Source: Trichomonas vaginalis G3
Taxonomy: Eukaryota > Parabasalia > Trichomonadida > Trichomonadidae
Direction: 5' to 3'
Assembly (NCBI RefSeq): GCF_026262505.1
Contig: NC_067207.1
Location: 6,704,252 to 6,768,251 of the forward strand
DNA: 64,000 bases
Made by a program: the position numbers and the translations under genes. Every line of letters starts with the position of its first letter. Position 1 is the stretch's first letter. The notes under the pieces are model-generated. The model was not told the origin of the DNA and searched no databases. It was given only the letters and a program-made list of their open reading frames with translations. Positions 40,409-51,500 of the stretch are shown one piece after another.

Positions 40409-40859
40409 CAAATCTGGTCCTTGTATTCAAAATATAAGATACACATCAGTATTAGACAAAAATATTTTAATAATTGAAGCTCAAACAGTAAAAATGAATG
40501 GGGCAAAATTATTAATTAAGGATTTAATAATGAAAATACTCATTCTATAAATTAACCATTACGTTAATATCTGATTTTCATGTATTGAACCATATTAGCT
40601 CTACTAATCCAATTTGATATGATATTTTTGATCTAATATAGTAATATTAAATAGCAAAACCCTTTTTAAGAAAGAGATTGAGTTAAGTAATGATTGATAA
40701 ATAATAATAGAAACAAATAAAAAAATAATAAAATATAATTTTAAAGAATAATCCGATTTTAATGACAGTAATAACAGAATATGAATTTAATAAATACTAA
40801 CAATAAGAGAACCATTATAAAAATACAAATAAAATATTTTGCATTAAAATGTAATTAAA
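40409..40859. other. AT-rich spacer between two minus-strand genes
   Basis: 450 bp that must contain the promoter of the methyltransferase gene. No initiator match or repeat was recognised with confidence. Confidence 0.45.
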
Positions 40860-41666
40860 TTAACTTCCTGGATTCTCAAACAACATTGGCTTACTAGGGT
40901 GCTTCAGTTCTGCTTGTTTTTCTGGTGGAATAATCGAACTTTCCGGAACTGTATATTTTCTATGTTGAGTCTCTTCTTCGGCGATGAAATTTTCTTTCTG
41001 AAGGTTGTTCTTTAAATCTGTGTCAAGAGCTGAGAAATCTTGTTGAATATGCTTTAACATATCTTCGTATGTTTTCTTTCTGTGATAAAGAAGAGGCAAA
41101 TCAAGCCACTTGGCAACAACACCAAGTCCTTGATTTGTAGTCATGCTTGTATGAACATGTTGGAAACGATCAGATAATTCTGCTAATTCTTTTGGTATTC
41201 CAATGCTTTTGAGGTGTTCATCTGCAAAATTGCAGCATATAATCATTGGTGTTTCAGGAGGAGCTTCATTGATAACAGTGACTGCATATTTTATTGATTG
41301 CGGATTTTTAGGATTGTAAAGTATAACAATTCCATCGGCTCTCGAATAAGTATCAACTGTAGTTGCATCTGGTAGTTCTTGGTCTTGAGAAACGTCGAGG
41401 TAACGAATGGCTTTATCAACGACGTCCCAAATAGTAATTTGTATAGTTTCTCCTTCGCAGGTAACAGGATTCCACATAACATCTGTAGCGGTCATAACAG
41501 GAGTTTGCGAATAATCAGGATAAAGCTTTTTAGCTTGAATTTTAGTAATTAAAGCTGTTTTTCCTGTTTTCCTACTCCCTCTCACAGAGAGTGTGATGTG
41601 ATCTGTGATTTTATTACCGTTGCTTTGACCGTTTGTTGCAGGTGCGTATGATCCATTTGCTCCCAT
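40860..41666 (-). CDS. RABL6: RABL6-like GTPase-related protein (268 aa)
   Basis: This resembles Rab-like protein 6 (RABL6/PARF). Marks: P-loop RGSRKTGKT (30-37), the IWDVVDKA segment (80-86) in place of DTAGQE, exactly the RABL6 variant (VWDVVDKG), and the C-terminal block TSMTTNQGLGVVAKWLDLPLLYHRKK followed by a helix (YEDMLKHIQQDFSALDTDL). The last block parallels human KNSFGLKYLHKFFNIPFLQL followed by an LDMDATLEEL helix. The usual NKxD motif is lacking (CCNFADE), as in RABL6. It begins MGANGS, a possible N-myristoylation signal. The function in protists is unknown; in animals it is linked to proliferation and membrane traffic. Confidence 0.82.
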   Translation of the reverse strand: MGANGSYAPATNGQSNGNKITDHITLSVRGSRKTGKTALITKIQAKKLYPDYSQTPVMTATDVMWNPVTCEGETIQITIWDVVDKAIRYLDVSQDQELPDATTVDTYSRADGIVILYNPKNPQSIKYAVTVINEAPPETPMIICCNFADEHLKSIGIPKELAELSDRFQHVHTSMTTNQGLGVVAKWLDLPLLYHRKKTYEDMLKHIQQDFSALDTDLKNNLQKENFIAEEETQHRKYTVPESSIIPPEKQAELKHPSKPMLFENPGS

Positions 41667-42365
41667 TTGAAAAAATTTAATTCAGAAAATTAGGTAAAAT
41701 TTTTTTGGCCGATCGTTTCGCCGATAATTTTATTTTCCGCTGCCATCGTTTGATTTGAAAACGCATCTCTTGAAAAAGGAGGAAGTATTGTATTTAGAAA
41801 TTTCATCGGATTTCAATTGAAAAATATTGTTGATTCCCATCAAATCATATTTTACTTTTATAGTGTCTATCTGGTAGAAATTAAAATCTATCGAAATTGA
41901 AATAGCAAATTTCTGACAAATTCATTAGGAAAATGGACTCATTATTGAATTTTGCCATATGGCAGCCAATGAAATTATTATTGGTGACTGTGGAAATATA
42001 TCACAAACTGTAGAAATATCCTAATTATCTGGGAGTCTGATATCAATTATATTCTGCTCAAGAGCAATATTTTGCTTGTACGGCATGGGCATAAATGAAA
42101 CTTTGTTATGCTCGATTATTAGAATACAAATATGGTATAACTTCATTTCGATCTTCGCTTCTATGTTTAAATATCAAATATTGTAGTATTATAATTATAA
42201 GGGTACTCTAACGCCTATCTGTCTTGAAACTTCAATGGAAATTAGTCTTAATCAATAGAATTAAAGACTGTGCCATGCGAACTTAAGTGCATATTTAAAA
42301 AATTAAAAAATATATAAATAAGAATTAACACTATTTTATTAAAATGGCAAAAATCTAAGACATTT
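41667..42365. other. AT-rich intergenic
   Basis: 0.7 kb between two minus-strand genes. Two similar phrases (TGTGGAAATAT and TGTAGAAATAT, near 41990-42020) are the only repeat noticed. Confidence 0.45.
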
Positions 42366-43223
42366 TTACATTGTTTTGACGTCTGAAGCGCCAGAAGATG
42401 ATTCGAGCTTGTTCTGTAAGAGAATGTTAGAGTGTTTCTTGATGATGTGATCTATTAATGTTTGTTGCATTGAAATAATAATATCTACAATTGCAGTAAC
42501 CCAACGGCTGATTCTAAGTGGTAACTGATGATCAACATTGAATGCATACCATATTCTAAATATGCTTGCAGCGACAGAAAGAGCAGCAGTTGAAATAAAG
42601 ATTATATTGATCATTTTGCCGAATTGGTTCTTAAATTGGTAGATAAGAGATGTAAGCATCGGAATTGTGATAAAAACTAAAAGAGCAGATAAGCTCATTA
42701 ACTGGAAAATAACGTAAAAGACTTGTGAAACGATTTTATATGTCTTTTCCTTGCCAGGCTTTGGGTTCTTGATTGCATGAGAGTTGCCATTGAATACTGT
42801 AGAGAGTATGAGGACAATTGTGCAAAGTGAGAAGTATGAAAGGGAAATAATTCTGAAGTATGGTCTCTTAATCTTGTTCTTGACGGTACAAAGTGTCGAG
42901 AAGTTTCTGAATGATTGGGAAAGCATAATTAAAGCAATGATAAAACATACGTTAGATCCGAATTCGAGCCAGCAAAATAGGTTGTTGTTCATTACATTGT
43001 TATCCAATTGAATGGAGAACATAACAAGTTTCATTATAATCATTAAAAACATGAAATATCTAAAGAATGAACGGCTCCAATATTTAAATGTGGAGATCTT
43101 TCCTTTTTCGAGGAATGTATTGATAGCACGGAAAAAGAAGACACCGCAAGTAAAGCAGAGGAATAATATTAAGTACGGATCGTTGTTAAAATCCTCTGTT
43201 AAAATCAGAACAAGATCGCCCAT
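42366..43223 (-). CDS. seven-transmembrane protein, family not assigned (285 aa)
   Basis: Seven hydrophobic segments are clear: PYLILFLCFTCGVFFF, YFMFLMIIMKLVMFSI, LEFGSNVCFIIALIML, YFSLCTIVLILSTVF, VFYVIFQLMSLSALLVFI, IIFISTAALSVAASIF and WVTAIVDIIISMQQ. A short N-terminal part (MGDLVLILTEDFNND) precedes them, and a Ser-rich cytoplasmic tail follows. The topology is that of GPCR-like or TOM1/THH1-like proteins, but no diagnostic motif is seen. It may be a membrane receptor or an organiser of membranes. Confidence 0.75.
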   Translation of the reverse strand: MGDLVLILTEDFNNDPYLILFLCFTCGVFFFRAINTFLEKGKISTFKYWSRSFFRYFMFLMIIMKLVMFSIQLDNNVMNNNLFCWLEFGSNVCFIIALIMLSQSFRNFSTLCTVKNKIKRPYFRIISLSYFSLCTIVLILSTVFNGNSHAIKNPKPGKEKTYKIVSQVFYVIFQLMSLSALLVFITIPMLTSLIYQFKNQFGKMINIIFISTAALSVAASIFRIWYAFNVDHQLPLRISRWVTAIVDIIISMQQTLIDHIIKKHSNILLQNKLESSSGASDVKTM

Positions 43224-43584
43224 TGAAAATATTTCATCTGACGTGACAGATCAAAAAAGAAATACTCAAAACATGATAAAAAAGATATATTTCGGAAAAC
43301 GATTTTGCTCTCCAAAAATTGAATACAACGATGAATATGTCGATAACCTTGTGTAGAATAATGATTCTGCAAAGAAAAATTGCAGTATGTCTCGGTTTAT
43401 ATTTCATTGGCAGTAGAAAATATGAGATTCTCTCTAGTTTTGTTGTGAACAAATTAAAAAGTGAAGAAAAGTGATAACAAACATATTCTTTATTGAAACC
43501 CAGTAGCCCCTACAAGGAAGTACTGGTATAATTATTGAGGAAATCGAAATTGAATCTTAAAAATAATTCAAAATTTCTGTATTC
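43224..43584. other. AT-rich spacer
   Basis: 361 bp between two minus-strand genes. Overlapping short frames on both strands here are not supported. Confidence 0.45.
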
Positions 43585-45033
43585 TTAGATATATGAGCGT
43601 CCAACGATCCAGACATCGAAAGGTTTTCCAATATTGGTTATGCCTTCCTCTGATTGGATCATAAACTGAAGAGTAATTTTGTATGGAATTTTTGAATTGA
43701 CAACTTGCATCTTATAAGAGCCTTTGAACAATGTTCCGTTTCCTTCAAGCTCAAGGGGATCGAAAGCAGCTGAAGATTTAACCAAAAGCTTGTTTTCAAT
43801 CGGATGATTAAGTTTTGCTTGGATAGGAAGGAAGAAAGCAAGTCTATCGTATACCAAAGCCGTACTTGGAGTATTTTCTTCTGGAAGAATTAAGCTTACG
43901 GAGATTTTATTGACAATTGTTTGGCCATCATCTGTTTTTACGATTTGGAAGTAATTATCTTTACCAGAGCCAGTTACATAATCAACAGCATCGGCCAAAC
44001 CCGTGCATTCTTGGTAAAAGTAGTTTGCATTTCCAGAATTATCTTTGATATAATCCGAAAGTTCGTCCAAATTGACTGGTCTGTTTTCTTCTACAACGGA
44101 TACGTCGGAGCATCCTTCTATGATGGCTTCTATTGTCTCTTCATGCTGGGCAATCGATTCAGGAAGTGGAAAACATTGAACTTTTCTTGCAGCAAAAAGT
44201 GCGGCCAGAGGTATGACGGTTGTCATTGAATACAAGTCAAGTTCATCTGGAATGATTTTGAGGATCTTTAAAACGGCCAAATGGAAGAAGAACCAATTAT
44301 TTGCGCCAAATGAACGAGCTGATTGAATATATAATGGTCTATCATGTCTGTAATGTGATGCTGCTAAGGCAATACCTGAAATCATAAGTTCAACTTGTTG
44401 AATATCTTCAACAAGAAGATATTTGATTAAAAGTAAGCTTTCGTGACGATTTTCTTCAATAGGATCATCAAGCATAGCGATAACCATACGGATTTGTGCT
44501 TTTTCAATTGTAAATTTAGTATTGTTTCGTGATGTAATTTTTCTAAGGCTGTGAACTGCAGCTGCACGAACAAGATTAGAGTTATCGTTAAGCATTTGAG
44601 CTGCTGTTTTCATAATTACGCTTGATAGTTCTTGATCTTGGTCAAATTCTGAGTTTGATAAAGCTTGTGTTGCAGATACACGAACTAGAGGCAATCTATC
44701 GGTCAAAAGGGTATCAAAAATGCCAAAATATGGATATGTATTAAATTTAAACGCTGTGAATGTTGTTTCTGGTTTAATAATTAAATTTGAAATATATTCT
44801 TTTGGAATTGATATATCATCCATGAAAACTTGAACTGCATGAAGTCGTACTACATCAATATCTTCTCTGCAAAGCTTGAAAAGAGAAAAAATTATTGTTT
44901 TCTTTGTAGCATCGTCAGCTGTTGGATATTTTGCTTTGATTGTATCAATAAACTCTATTTTTGCATTAATGTTATTGGAATTCATAACCATTTTCTCTAC
45001 ATCTGCAAATTTTAAGTTTGATCCTGTATACAT
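43585..45033 (-). CDS. HEAT-repeat protein, possibly Integrator subunit 4-like (482 aa)
   Basis: Residues 1-240 form HEAT-type helical repeats (LPLVRVSATQALSNS, SNLVRAAAVHSLRKI, IEENRHESLLLIKYLL). Residues about 370-482 form a strand-rich C-terminal domain (FQIVKTDDGQTIVNKISVSL onward to FDVWIVGRSYI). HEAT repeats followed by a beta-domain resemble INTS4 of the Integrator complex, but also coatomer/adaptor-type proteins. I cannot decide. The start is ATG 45033, with a SCAMP-like gene diverging 99 bp away. Confidence 0.75.
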   Translation of the reverse strand: MYTGSNLKFADVEKMVMNSNNINAKIEFIDTIKAKYPTADDATKKTIIFSLFKLCREDIDVVRLHAVQVFMDDISIPKEYISNLIIKPETTFTAFKFNTYPYFGIFDTLLTDRLPLVRVSATQALSNSEFDQDQELSSVIMKTAAQMLNDNSNLVRAAAVHSLRKITSRNNTKFTIEKAQIRMVIAMLDDPIEENRHESLLLIKYLLVEDIQQVELMISGIALAASHYRHDRPLYIQSARSFGANNWFFFHLAVLKILKIIPDELDLYSMTTVIPLAALFAARKVQCFPLPESIAQHEETIEAIIEGCSDVSVVEENRPVNLDELSDYIKDNSGNANYFYQECTGLADAVDYVTGSGKDNYFQIVKTDDGQTIVNKISVSLILPEENTPSTALVYDRLAFFLPIQAKLNHPIENKLLVKSSAAFDPLELEGNGTLFKGSYKMQVVNSKIPYKITLQFMIQSEEGITNIGKPFDVWIVGRSYI

Positions 45034-45132
45034 GAGAAAATTAGTAGGATTTTTGACATGTAAAGTATAATTTATGACAAAATCGTTCGGTTTATGAAAT
45101 TTATAGGGTTTGTCATTTTTAGATTTCTAATC

Positions 45133-45792
45133 ATGGATGAACAATTACCAAACCCATTTGATCCGTCATCATATAAAATTGATGACGAGATTCTTGTAGG
45201 GATGACTCATGAGCTTGAAAAACAGCCAGAAGAAAACAAACCGAATTTTCCTTCATTTTGGCCTCTTGTCTACCACAATATAAATACCGAAATTCAGCAA
45301 GGATTTTCATTTTTAGTCAGAATGACTTATTTTACTGCCGTTTCAATCACATATTGCTTTTTTTGGACATTATTAGGTTCAATTTTCAACTTTCAAATCA
45401 AAGATAATAAATCATCTTTAGGGCAAGATATTATAATGTCTCTTTCTTATTGTGTTATATTCCCAGCCGCGTTATTTTACATACAATATTATCCTTTATA
45501 TGTAAACCTAAGAGACGGAAAATCTATAGGTGGATGTATACTAGCGCAGTTATTCGTTGTATTCTTCGCTGGAGTTACGTTCACAGGATTCAGAGGAACG
45601 GGTTTTATTGGCATTCAATATACACTTAGTGCTTTTGCAAATGGATCTCTTATCAATAGGATTGTTGGTGTAGTTATTACAGTTTGGGAAATTTTCAACT
45701 TCATTTTAGAAATAATTATTTTAATTCATATGAATGAAATCGAAGACAGTCAAGGTTCTTTGAAGAAGCACAACCAGGAGTTCGAACCGTGA
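45133..45792 (+). CDS. SCAMP-like secretory carrier membrane protein (219 aa)
   Basis: This is a tetraspanning endocytic/secretory vesicle protein. The N-terminus has an NPF motif (PNPFDPSSY), the EH-domain binding signal of SCAMPs. Next comes an amphipathic segment before the membrane (PNFPSFWPLVYHNINTEIQQ), then four hydrophobic segments (about 55-75, 95-112, 125-150 and 170-195). The intermembrane YPLYVNLRDGKS corresponds to the SCAMP E peptide region. The ATG at 45133 (MDEQLPNPF) is preferred over an upstream in-frame ATG at 45094. It is divergent from the HEAT gene with a very short shared promoter. Confidence 0.75.
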   Translation: MDEQLPNPFDPSSYKIDDEILVGMTHELEKQPEENKPNFPSFWPLVYHNINTEIQQGFSFLVRMTYFTAVSITYCFFWTLLGSIFNFQIKDNKSSLGQDIIMSLSYCVIFPAALFYIQYYPLYVNLRDGKSIGGCILAQLFVVFFAGVTFTGFRGTGFIGIQYTLSAFANGSLINRIVGVVITVWEIFNFILEIIILIHMNEIEDSQGSLKKHNQEFEP

Positions 45793-46822
45793 AGTATTAT
45801 ACTAGATCATTGATCAAATGGAAAATATTATTTTTATGTTTGTATTTGTTCAATTTATATAAATAGTTTGTTTCTATCCACTGAACATAATTTTATTACA
45901 ACAGAAGATTATTGAATTCAAATTCATAAAATAATATTTAGATAAAGAATGTATTTCAGATTGTTTTTCTACTGCATTTACAAACTTTAGTATTAGTATT
46001 AATCGAGAGTAGCAATTAGATAAAAAATTGTTAGTAAAAAAAAATCAAACTCGCGAATTCTTGGATTATATGTGACCACTGTTACCTAGCGCAACAAAAT
46101 CACCAAGTATAAAAAGCCACACCTTCTTTTGTAGGGTCGTTGTAAAAGCATTGGCCACGAAGCCTCTACCCGGGAACGCCCATTGGCTGTCAAAACCGCA
46201 ACGCCTAGAAAAGTGTCTGAAAAGGTACAACAGAGATCATTTTAGGACTGAAATGTCTCACTGTCAAATAGTACTTTTGACTCACGATTGAACAACTCAC
46301 ATCAGGTTGTAATATCTAATGTTGCAGAATTTAATAAATGTTATTTGTGTGATTGCCTATAACAATTCATCTGTTAACTTAGAAGTCCATAATAATACTC
46401 AAATTGTTATTGTAAGCCCTTATGCAAAAATCCAAAATTTGAGATCAATGAATAATATAGCAATAAGTGAGCCCACCTACTGGAAACTGCTTGATATATT
46501 TATTATATACCTTTAGCTTGTTATTTTTTAGCTATTACAAATATCAGAAACAATTCATTGTGATTATCCTGTGAATGAGTATGAAGTAAAAGCAATCGGT
46601 TTTTTAATCTCCATATATAGTTAAACTCATAATCAAATAGATCCATTTGCTAAAAAAATTAACTTCGATGAGATGATAGGTTTTATAGTATCAATATCTG
46701 TTCATCATAAACTTTTCATTAAGTACATCTCAATTTTATGTTGTTTGAAGGTGCAGCATAAAATGTGGAATGCAGAGAGCAGGACGATAAATGTCGTTAG
46801 AATTTTTAAACTGACATATTGA
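45793..46822. other. 1.0-kb intergenic with a GC-richer block
   Basis: Mostly AT-rich, except about 46070-46320, which is described separately. A 65-codon frame at 46319-46516 shows no family likeness and is not called. Confidence 0.45.
46070..46320. other. GC-richer intergenic block, candidate non-coding RNA of unknown type
   Basis: This block stands out in base composition from AT-rich flanks on both sides and has stops in all frames. It contains CTACCCGGGAACGCC, AACCGCAACGCC, GTGTCTGA and GATCATTT (46235-46242, the core of U3 snoRNA box A). However, I cannot find the other U3 boxes, nor U6, tRNA, SRP or RNase P core motifs. The strand is undecided. It may be an RNA gene or an element relic. 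Confidence 0.3.
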
Positions 46823-47296
46823 ATGCCTCTATTTGGCGGTGATCCACGTCTACTTGCTATAGAGGTTATTCTCCAGTTTAATAGATGGTATGATGTTTTA
46901 TGTGTGCCAATCCTTATTTTCCATCAAATGAACATGCTTTCATATATGGACGGAACCGTTGTTGGATTTATACAAATATTCTTCGAAGTAGCTAGAGTTT
47001 TGTTTATATCAAGTTATAAGAAAGCAAATATTCCAAATTTCATTCTCTTTCTTATTATCACGTTACCATTCGTTCTTGCCTTCGACTTTGTTTGGATGTT
47101 TGCGATAAAACGTGTAGGTCCACTTATTCAATCAATACTTATCGGTTATATTATTCAGCATTTACTTGAAATTATATTAGGTTTAGCCTTCTCATATAAA
47201 TTTCACAAATATCAAAACGGATTTTATCAATTCTCGCGCGTACGACTTGCTATTAACGATAATCTTAACGATGATAAGCAATCTGAAAAAACATAG
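46823..47296 (+). CDS. TMEM216/TMEM17-family ciliary transition-zone protein (157 aa)
   Basis: This is a four-span membrane protein of the TMEM17/TMEM216 family, part of the MKS module at the ciliary transition zone. The opening LAIEVILQFNRWYDVLC parallels the family's LLYFNGWYY. Later blocks FFEVARVLFISSYKKANIP and LIITLPFVLAFDFVWMF match the family's IEVIRLFFG...G...LTFPS pattern. The end (IQHLLEIILGLAFSYKF) matches ELLLEVLTLAAFS. Length is typical. Trichomonads have flagella, so a transition-zone protein is expected. Confidence 0.75.
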   Translation: MPLFGGDPRLLAIEVILQFNRWYDVLCVPILIFHQMNMLSYMDGTVVGFIQIFFEVARVLFISSYKKANIPNFILFLIITLPFVLAFDFVWMFAIKRVGPLIQSILIGYIIQHLLEIILGLAFSYKFHKYQNGFYQFSRVRLAINDNLNDDKQSEKT

Positions 47297-47590
47297 ATTT
47301 GGAATTATTCATAATAATTCTAATAGAATCTCTATAATTGTTTAGTTAGCATTGTTTGTGTTGAATTTTATTTACTATCTGTATGTTTTAATTAAAAACC
47401 TGTATTTTATTTCATATTGATTTTTTTCAAAACGGTAGAGAGCGATCCATGTAGATATAACATAAGACAAATGGTGGCTGATGCGTTTTGCATATATTTG
47501 AATTCAAAATACAAAATTTTCAATTTATTATTCTTGAATTTTACATCGATAAGAAAAAATATAACGTTATAAACAAATCTATTTAATATA

Positions 47591-48385
47591 TCAAACAAAA
47601 GAATGTTCAGATGGGCGATAATGTTCAAATAATTGGACAAGATCGTGACATTCAGGAATGGATTTGGCAATACTGATAGCTTCTGCCGGATTGAATTGAA
47701 GCATTTTAATTGTCAGTGTTCTAGGATCTGTATCTCTTGCAAATTCTGTTAAATCAATATTTGCATTTGCTCTCAATATTTGCACGATAGCATAATGTTC
47801 TAAGTAAATGATGTTTTCGGATATTGACTTATATATTTCGACTGGAAAGATGTAAGCAAGAATTGAAAGTAATTTGTACGCTGTTTGAGATTTCGCTTCC
47901 ACAACGAAATCAGAAAACGCTTTAATGAGTTTTTCAACTTCATTTTTTGATGTTTCATTAATAGGCCAATATAAAGGGAAAACTTCAATCAAAGAAGAAA
48001 CTTCACGTTCGCAAAATCTCTTTTTCGGATCAAAGTTCAAGTTTGTTGCTTGATTATATAATTCTGGGATTAAGAAGTTCCAAACAGGCTGATCTTCTTT
48101 AATTGATTTTGTCAAGATTTCAAATCTATGAGAGATAATTTTTGCTAAAGCATGGAAAATCCATCCTTTTACAGAAATTTTAGATGTAATTAACGCAAAT
48201 TTGTTAACAAATTGTTGATCTAACATGCTCAAAAACAAGCATCTCGTTAAAATAGTCTGAGGTGGATATTTTCCCATATCAACAAACGAGTCAATAAAGT
48301 TAAGAGCATTTTTAATTGACGTAGGTTCGTAATCTAATCCGTAATCCATTAAAGATTTGAGAAATGCACTCTCTTCATCATCCAT
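47591..48385 (-). CDS. hypothetical alpha-helical protein (264 aa)
   Basis: ATG 48385 (MDDEESAFLK) opens a frame of mostly helical, moderately acidic sequence with a repeat-like arrangement of hydrophobic helices (IFHALAKIISHRFEIL, YKLLSILAYIFPVEIY). It resembles ARM/HEAT-type proteins but no family is recognised. It diverges from the Sel1 gene with only 137 bp between the starts, so the two share a compact bidirectional promoter. Confidence 0.65.
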   Translation of the reverse strand: MDDEESAFLKSLMDYGLDYEPTSIKNALNFIDSFVDMGKYPPQTILTRCLFLSMLDQQFVNKFALITSKISVKGWIFHALAKIISHRFEILTKSIKEDQPVWNFLIPELYNQATNLNFDPKKRFCEREVSSLIEVFPLYWPINETSKNEVEKLIKAFSDFVVEAKSQTAYKLLSILAYIFPVEIYKSISENIIYLEHYAIVQILRANANIDLTEFARDTDPRTLTIKMLQFNPAEAISIAKSIPECHDLVQLFEHYRPSEHSFV

Positions 48386-48522
48386 TAGGTGAGTAGTATG
48401 CTTAAACTCAACGAATGCTCTATCATAGCCTATCTTATCTAGGAAATAAAGACGCTGAAGAAAGGGATTCGACGTTTTTGAATAGTTGTAAACAGAATAA
48501 AATATAATTTTTCTGAGATTGA

Positions 48523-51500
48523 ATGAAGATTATCTTATTTGCCGGGAAATATGCTCATTCATTTGAAATGAAGGCAGGCTCGACGGTAAGTGATCTTGTT
48601 TCTCTCATTTTAGAAAGGAAAATCTATTACAATAAGTTCGAATTTTCAATTTTTACATATGAGAGGAAGATTCACGAGCAAGAGTGGTTTTCTTTCATGC
48701 TCACAGATGATATGATACTTTACGCTGGTCCAAACGAAATAGATTACATTGATTTAGTCGTATTCACAATAGAAGGCAAGAAAATCATGCTAGAAGTAAA
48801 GACAAATAATACATTCGGTGAAATACAGGCTGAAATTGAGAAAAGGCATAATATCGATTTTACAAATTCCATTATAATTTATAATTCCAAAATTATGGAA
48901 AGTAACACATTCTTGAATAGTGAATTAAGATCTCCATTTCCAACATTATTCATTGCATCAAATAATCGTGCTGATGAATATGTTATGTGCTACATTCAAT
49001 TCGGAAATTCATTATTGATGGAGGTTGACGCCCCACCGAAGTTCCAAATTAAATACATCAAATCAGAGATTCAGAAATACTACCGTATTAACAAATCCCA
49101 AGTTAAAATTTACAATAAAGATGTTTTATGCCGCAATGAAGACCAGATATCGCAATTTGCAGATGGAAAACATGTTGTTGTCTTCAGTTCAAGACTATCC
49201 GGCCAATTAGATGTTGATGGAAAGTTCCAGGGAATGGCCAAAAAATTTATTTTCGATTCTGAATTAGAGTTTGGACAAATTACTACGGAACTGCAACAAG
49301 CTATCACTGCGGATGCCGACAAAACTATTTACTACCACGGAGACAAACTTTTAGATTCAACCTTAATCTGGTCTCTTTACGATATCCACCCAAAGTTCAC
49401 CATTGGCGATCCGATTGACGAGCAGTACGCCAAAATGGTCAAAGAGAAGTATGAACCAATGGTTGCTTCTGGAGATCCTTCTGCTTGCTACGCGTACGGC
49501 ATGATTCTCTTGTACGGCATCATGGTTCAAAAGGATATTGGTGAGGGCCTCAGATACCTCACTCAGGCCATCGAAAAAAGGCATATGCAGGCTTGTATCG
49601 CTTATCTCAAATTATTAAAGGAAGGAATCATACCGAACAGTCCAGAAATAAGCGAAGAAAAAGTCATACAAGTTGCCGCAGATGCAAATGATAGATCTGC
49701 TATGTATTTATACGGTAAATTACTCGAAAGTCAAAACCGTATCGTCGAAGCCGAAAAATATTTCAAACAATCATCGGATGCCGGTTATATTCTCTCAAAA
49801 ACCCACCTTGGCCGTCTCGGAATCAAAGGTGCGAGAACAATTTCGATTGAAGAAGGTTTCCTTATGCTAGACCAAGCCGCCAGAGCAGGCCATGCCTCAG
49901 CCATGAAGTCTCAAGCGAAACAGATGTCTCAAACAAGTCAATCTGAATCAGAAATTCTCATGGAGAGAGCTGCGAACGCTGGATCGAGTGGTGCAAGTCT
50001 CTGTATGGCTATATCCAAGTTGGAGGCCAACGATCCGGCGGCAGCCATGGAATTGATTGAAAAATCCGCCAAAATGGAAAATGTCAAAGGCATGAGATAT
50101 TACGGTATCGCTCTTCATCGTGGAAAAATCACCAAAAAGAATTCCAAACTTGCTTACGAATATCTCAAAAAAGCTTCCGATCTTGGAGATATCCCCGCTC
50201 GGTACCACCTCTCGAAAGCACTTATCGAAGGTGACGGCATCGAGCCCAACGCCCAAGCAGCCTTTGCGTTGCTCAGTTCGATCTATATGATGTACATTCC
50301 CGCTGCAATTTTATTAACGAACATGAGGTTGAGGGGAATCGGCTGCGACAGGGATCCCGTTCAAGCCATGGAGATGGCCAGATACGCCATGAGCCGCGGT
50401 TCGTACAAAGCCATGCGAATTGTCGGCATGATGGAGAAAGACGGTATCGGCTGTCAAAAAGAAGCATACAAAGCCCAAGAGCACTTCAAAGAGGCCGCGC
50501 CTCATGACGTAATTGCTCTTTTCCAGTACGCCCTCATGCTCAAACTCTCAGCCAACGAAGGCACCAAAAACATGGTTATTAACATGTTAGAAGAGGCCTC
50601 CTCCAAAGGTCTCCCCGACGCCGACCAAGAACTCGCTCTCATGTTCATGAACGAAGACATTACGAAGTCGATTTACCACTTCAACGTTGCAGCACGTGCC
50701 GGATTGCCTCTTTCCATGTACAACTTAGCTCACATGTGGATCGGAATGGGCGAATGCACGCAAGCAGCGATAAACTACATGAGAGGCGCCGCTGACAAAG
50801 ATGTTCCTTTGGCATGTTACGAATACGCGAAATTAATTGCAGAAGGAAAAGTAGAAAATGCCGGTGAAAACGAAGAAATTGTTTATCTTAGAAAAGCAAC
50901 AGTTTTAGGCGTAAAAGATGCTGAAGTTGATTTAGGCATCATCTTCTACAAACAAGGAGATTTCCAACAAGCAGCTGATCATTTAAGAAGAGCTTATGAT
51001 GCAGGTGTTTACAGAGGAATTTCTTTCTACGTTTTGAGTTTAGAAAGAATGAATTATCCATCGCACGAGATCTTGAGATGGGAAAGAATTGGTGCAGAAC
51101 ACAACGACATCATCTGTTTGCTGAGACTCGGAAACTACTCAATGGAAGAAAAGAAATTCGATGATGCCGCGAGTATCTTCATCAAAGCAATGGAACAAGG
51201 TTCTTATGAAGCCATTTACCAGTACGCAACAATGTTGGAAGGCGGAAAAGGCATCGAAAAGAACTTGGATTTGGCCGTGGAGTATCATAAGAGAGCTGTT
51301 GAAAACGGTGTTGTTGATTCTTTAGTTGCTTTGGGAAGAATTTTGTCAAGAAAGGATTACGCGAATAGAAATCCTATTGAAGCATTAAATTACTATAAAA
51401 TGGCTGCCGACAAAGGAAACTACCATGCTGTTTACGGAATGGCAACTCTCCTTAGAGAAGGTGATGATGGAGTTCCTAAAGATGTCGACCAATCATATAA

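Noticed and set aside
46319-46516. 65-codon plus-strand frame
   Set aside because: No family likeness, starts inside the GC-richer block and runs into AT-rich DNA.
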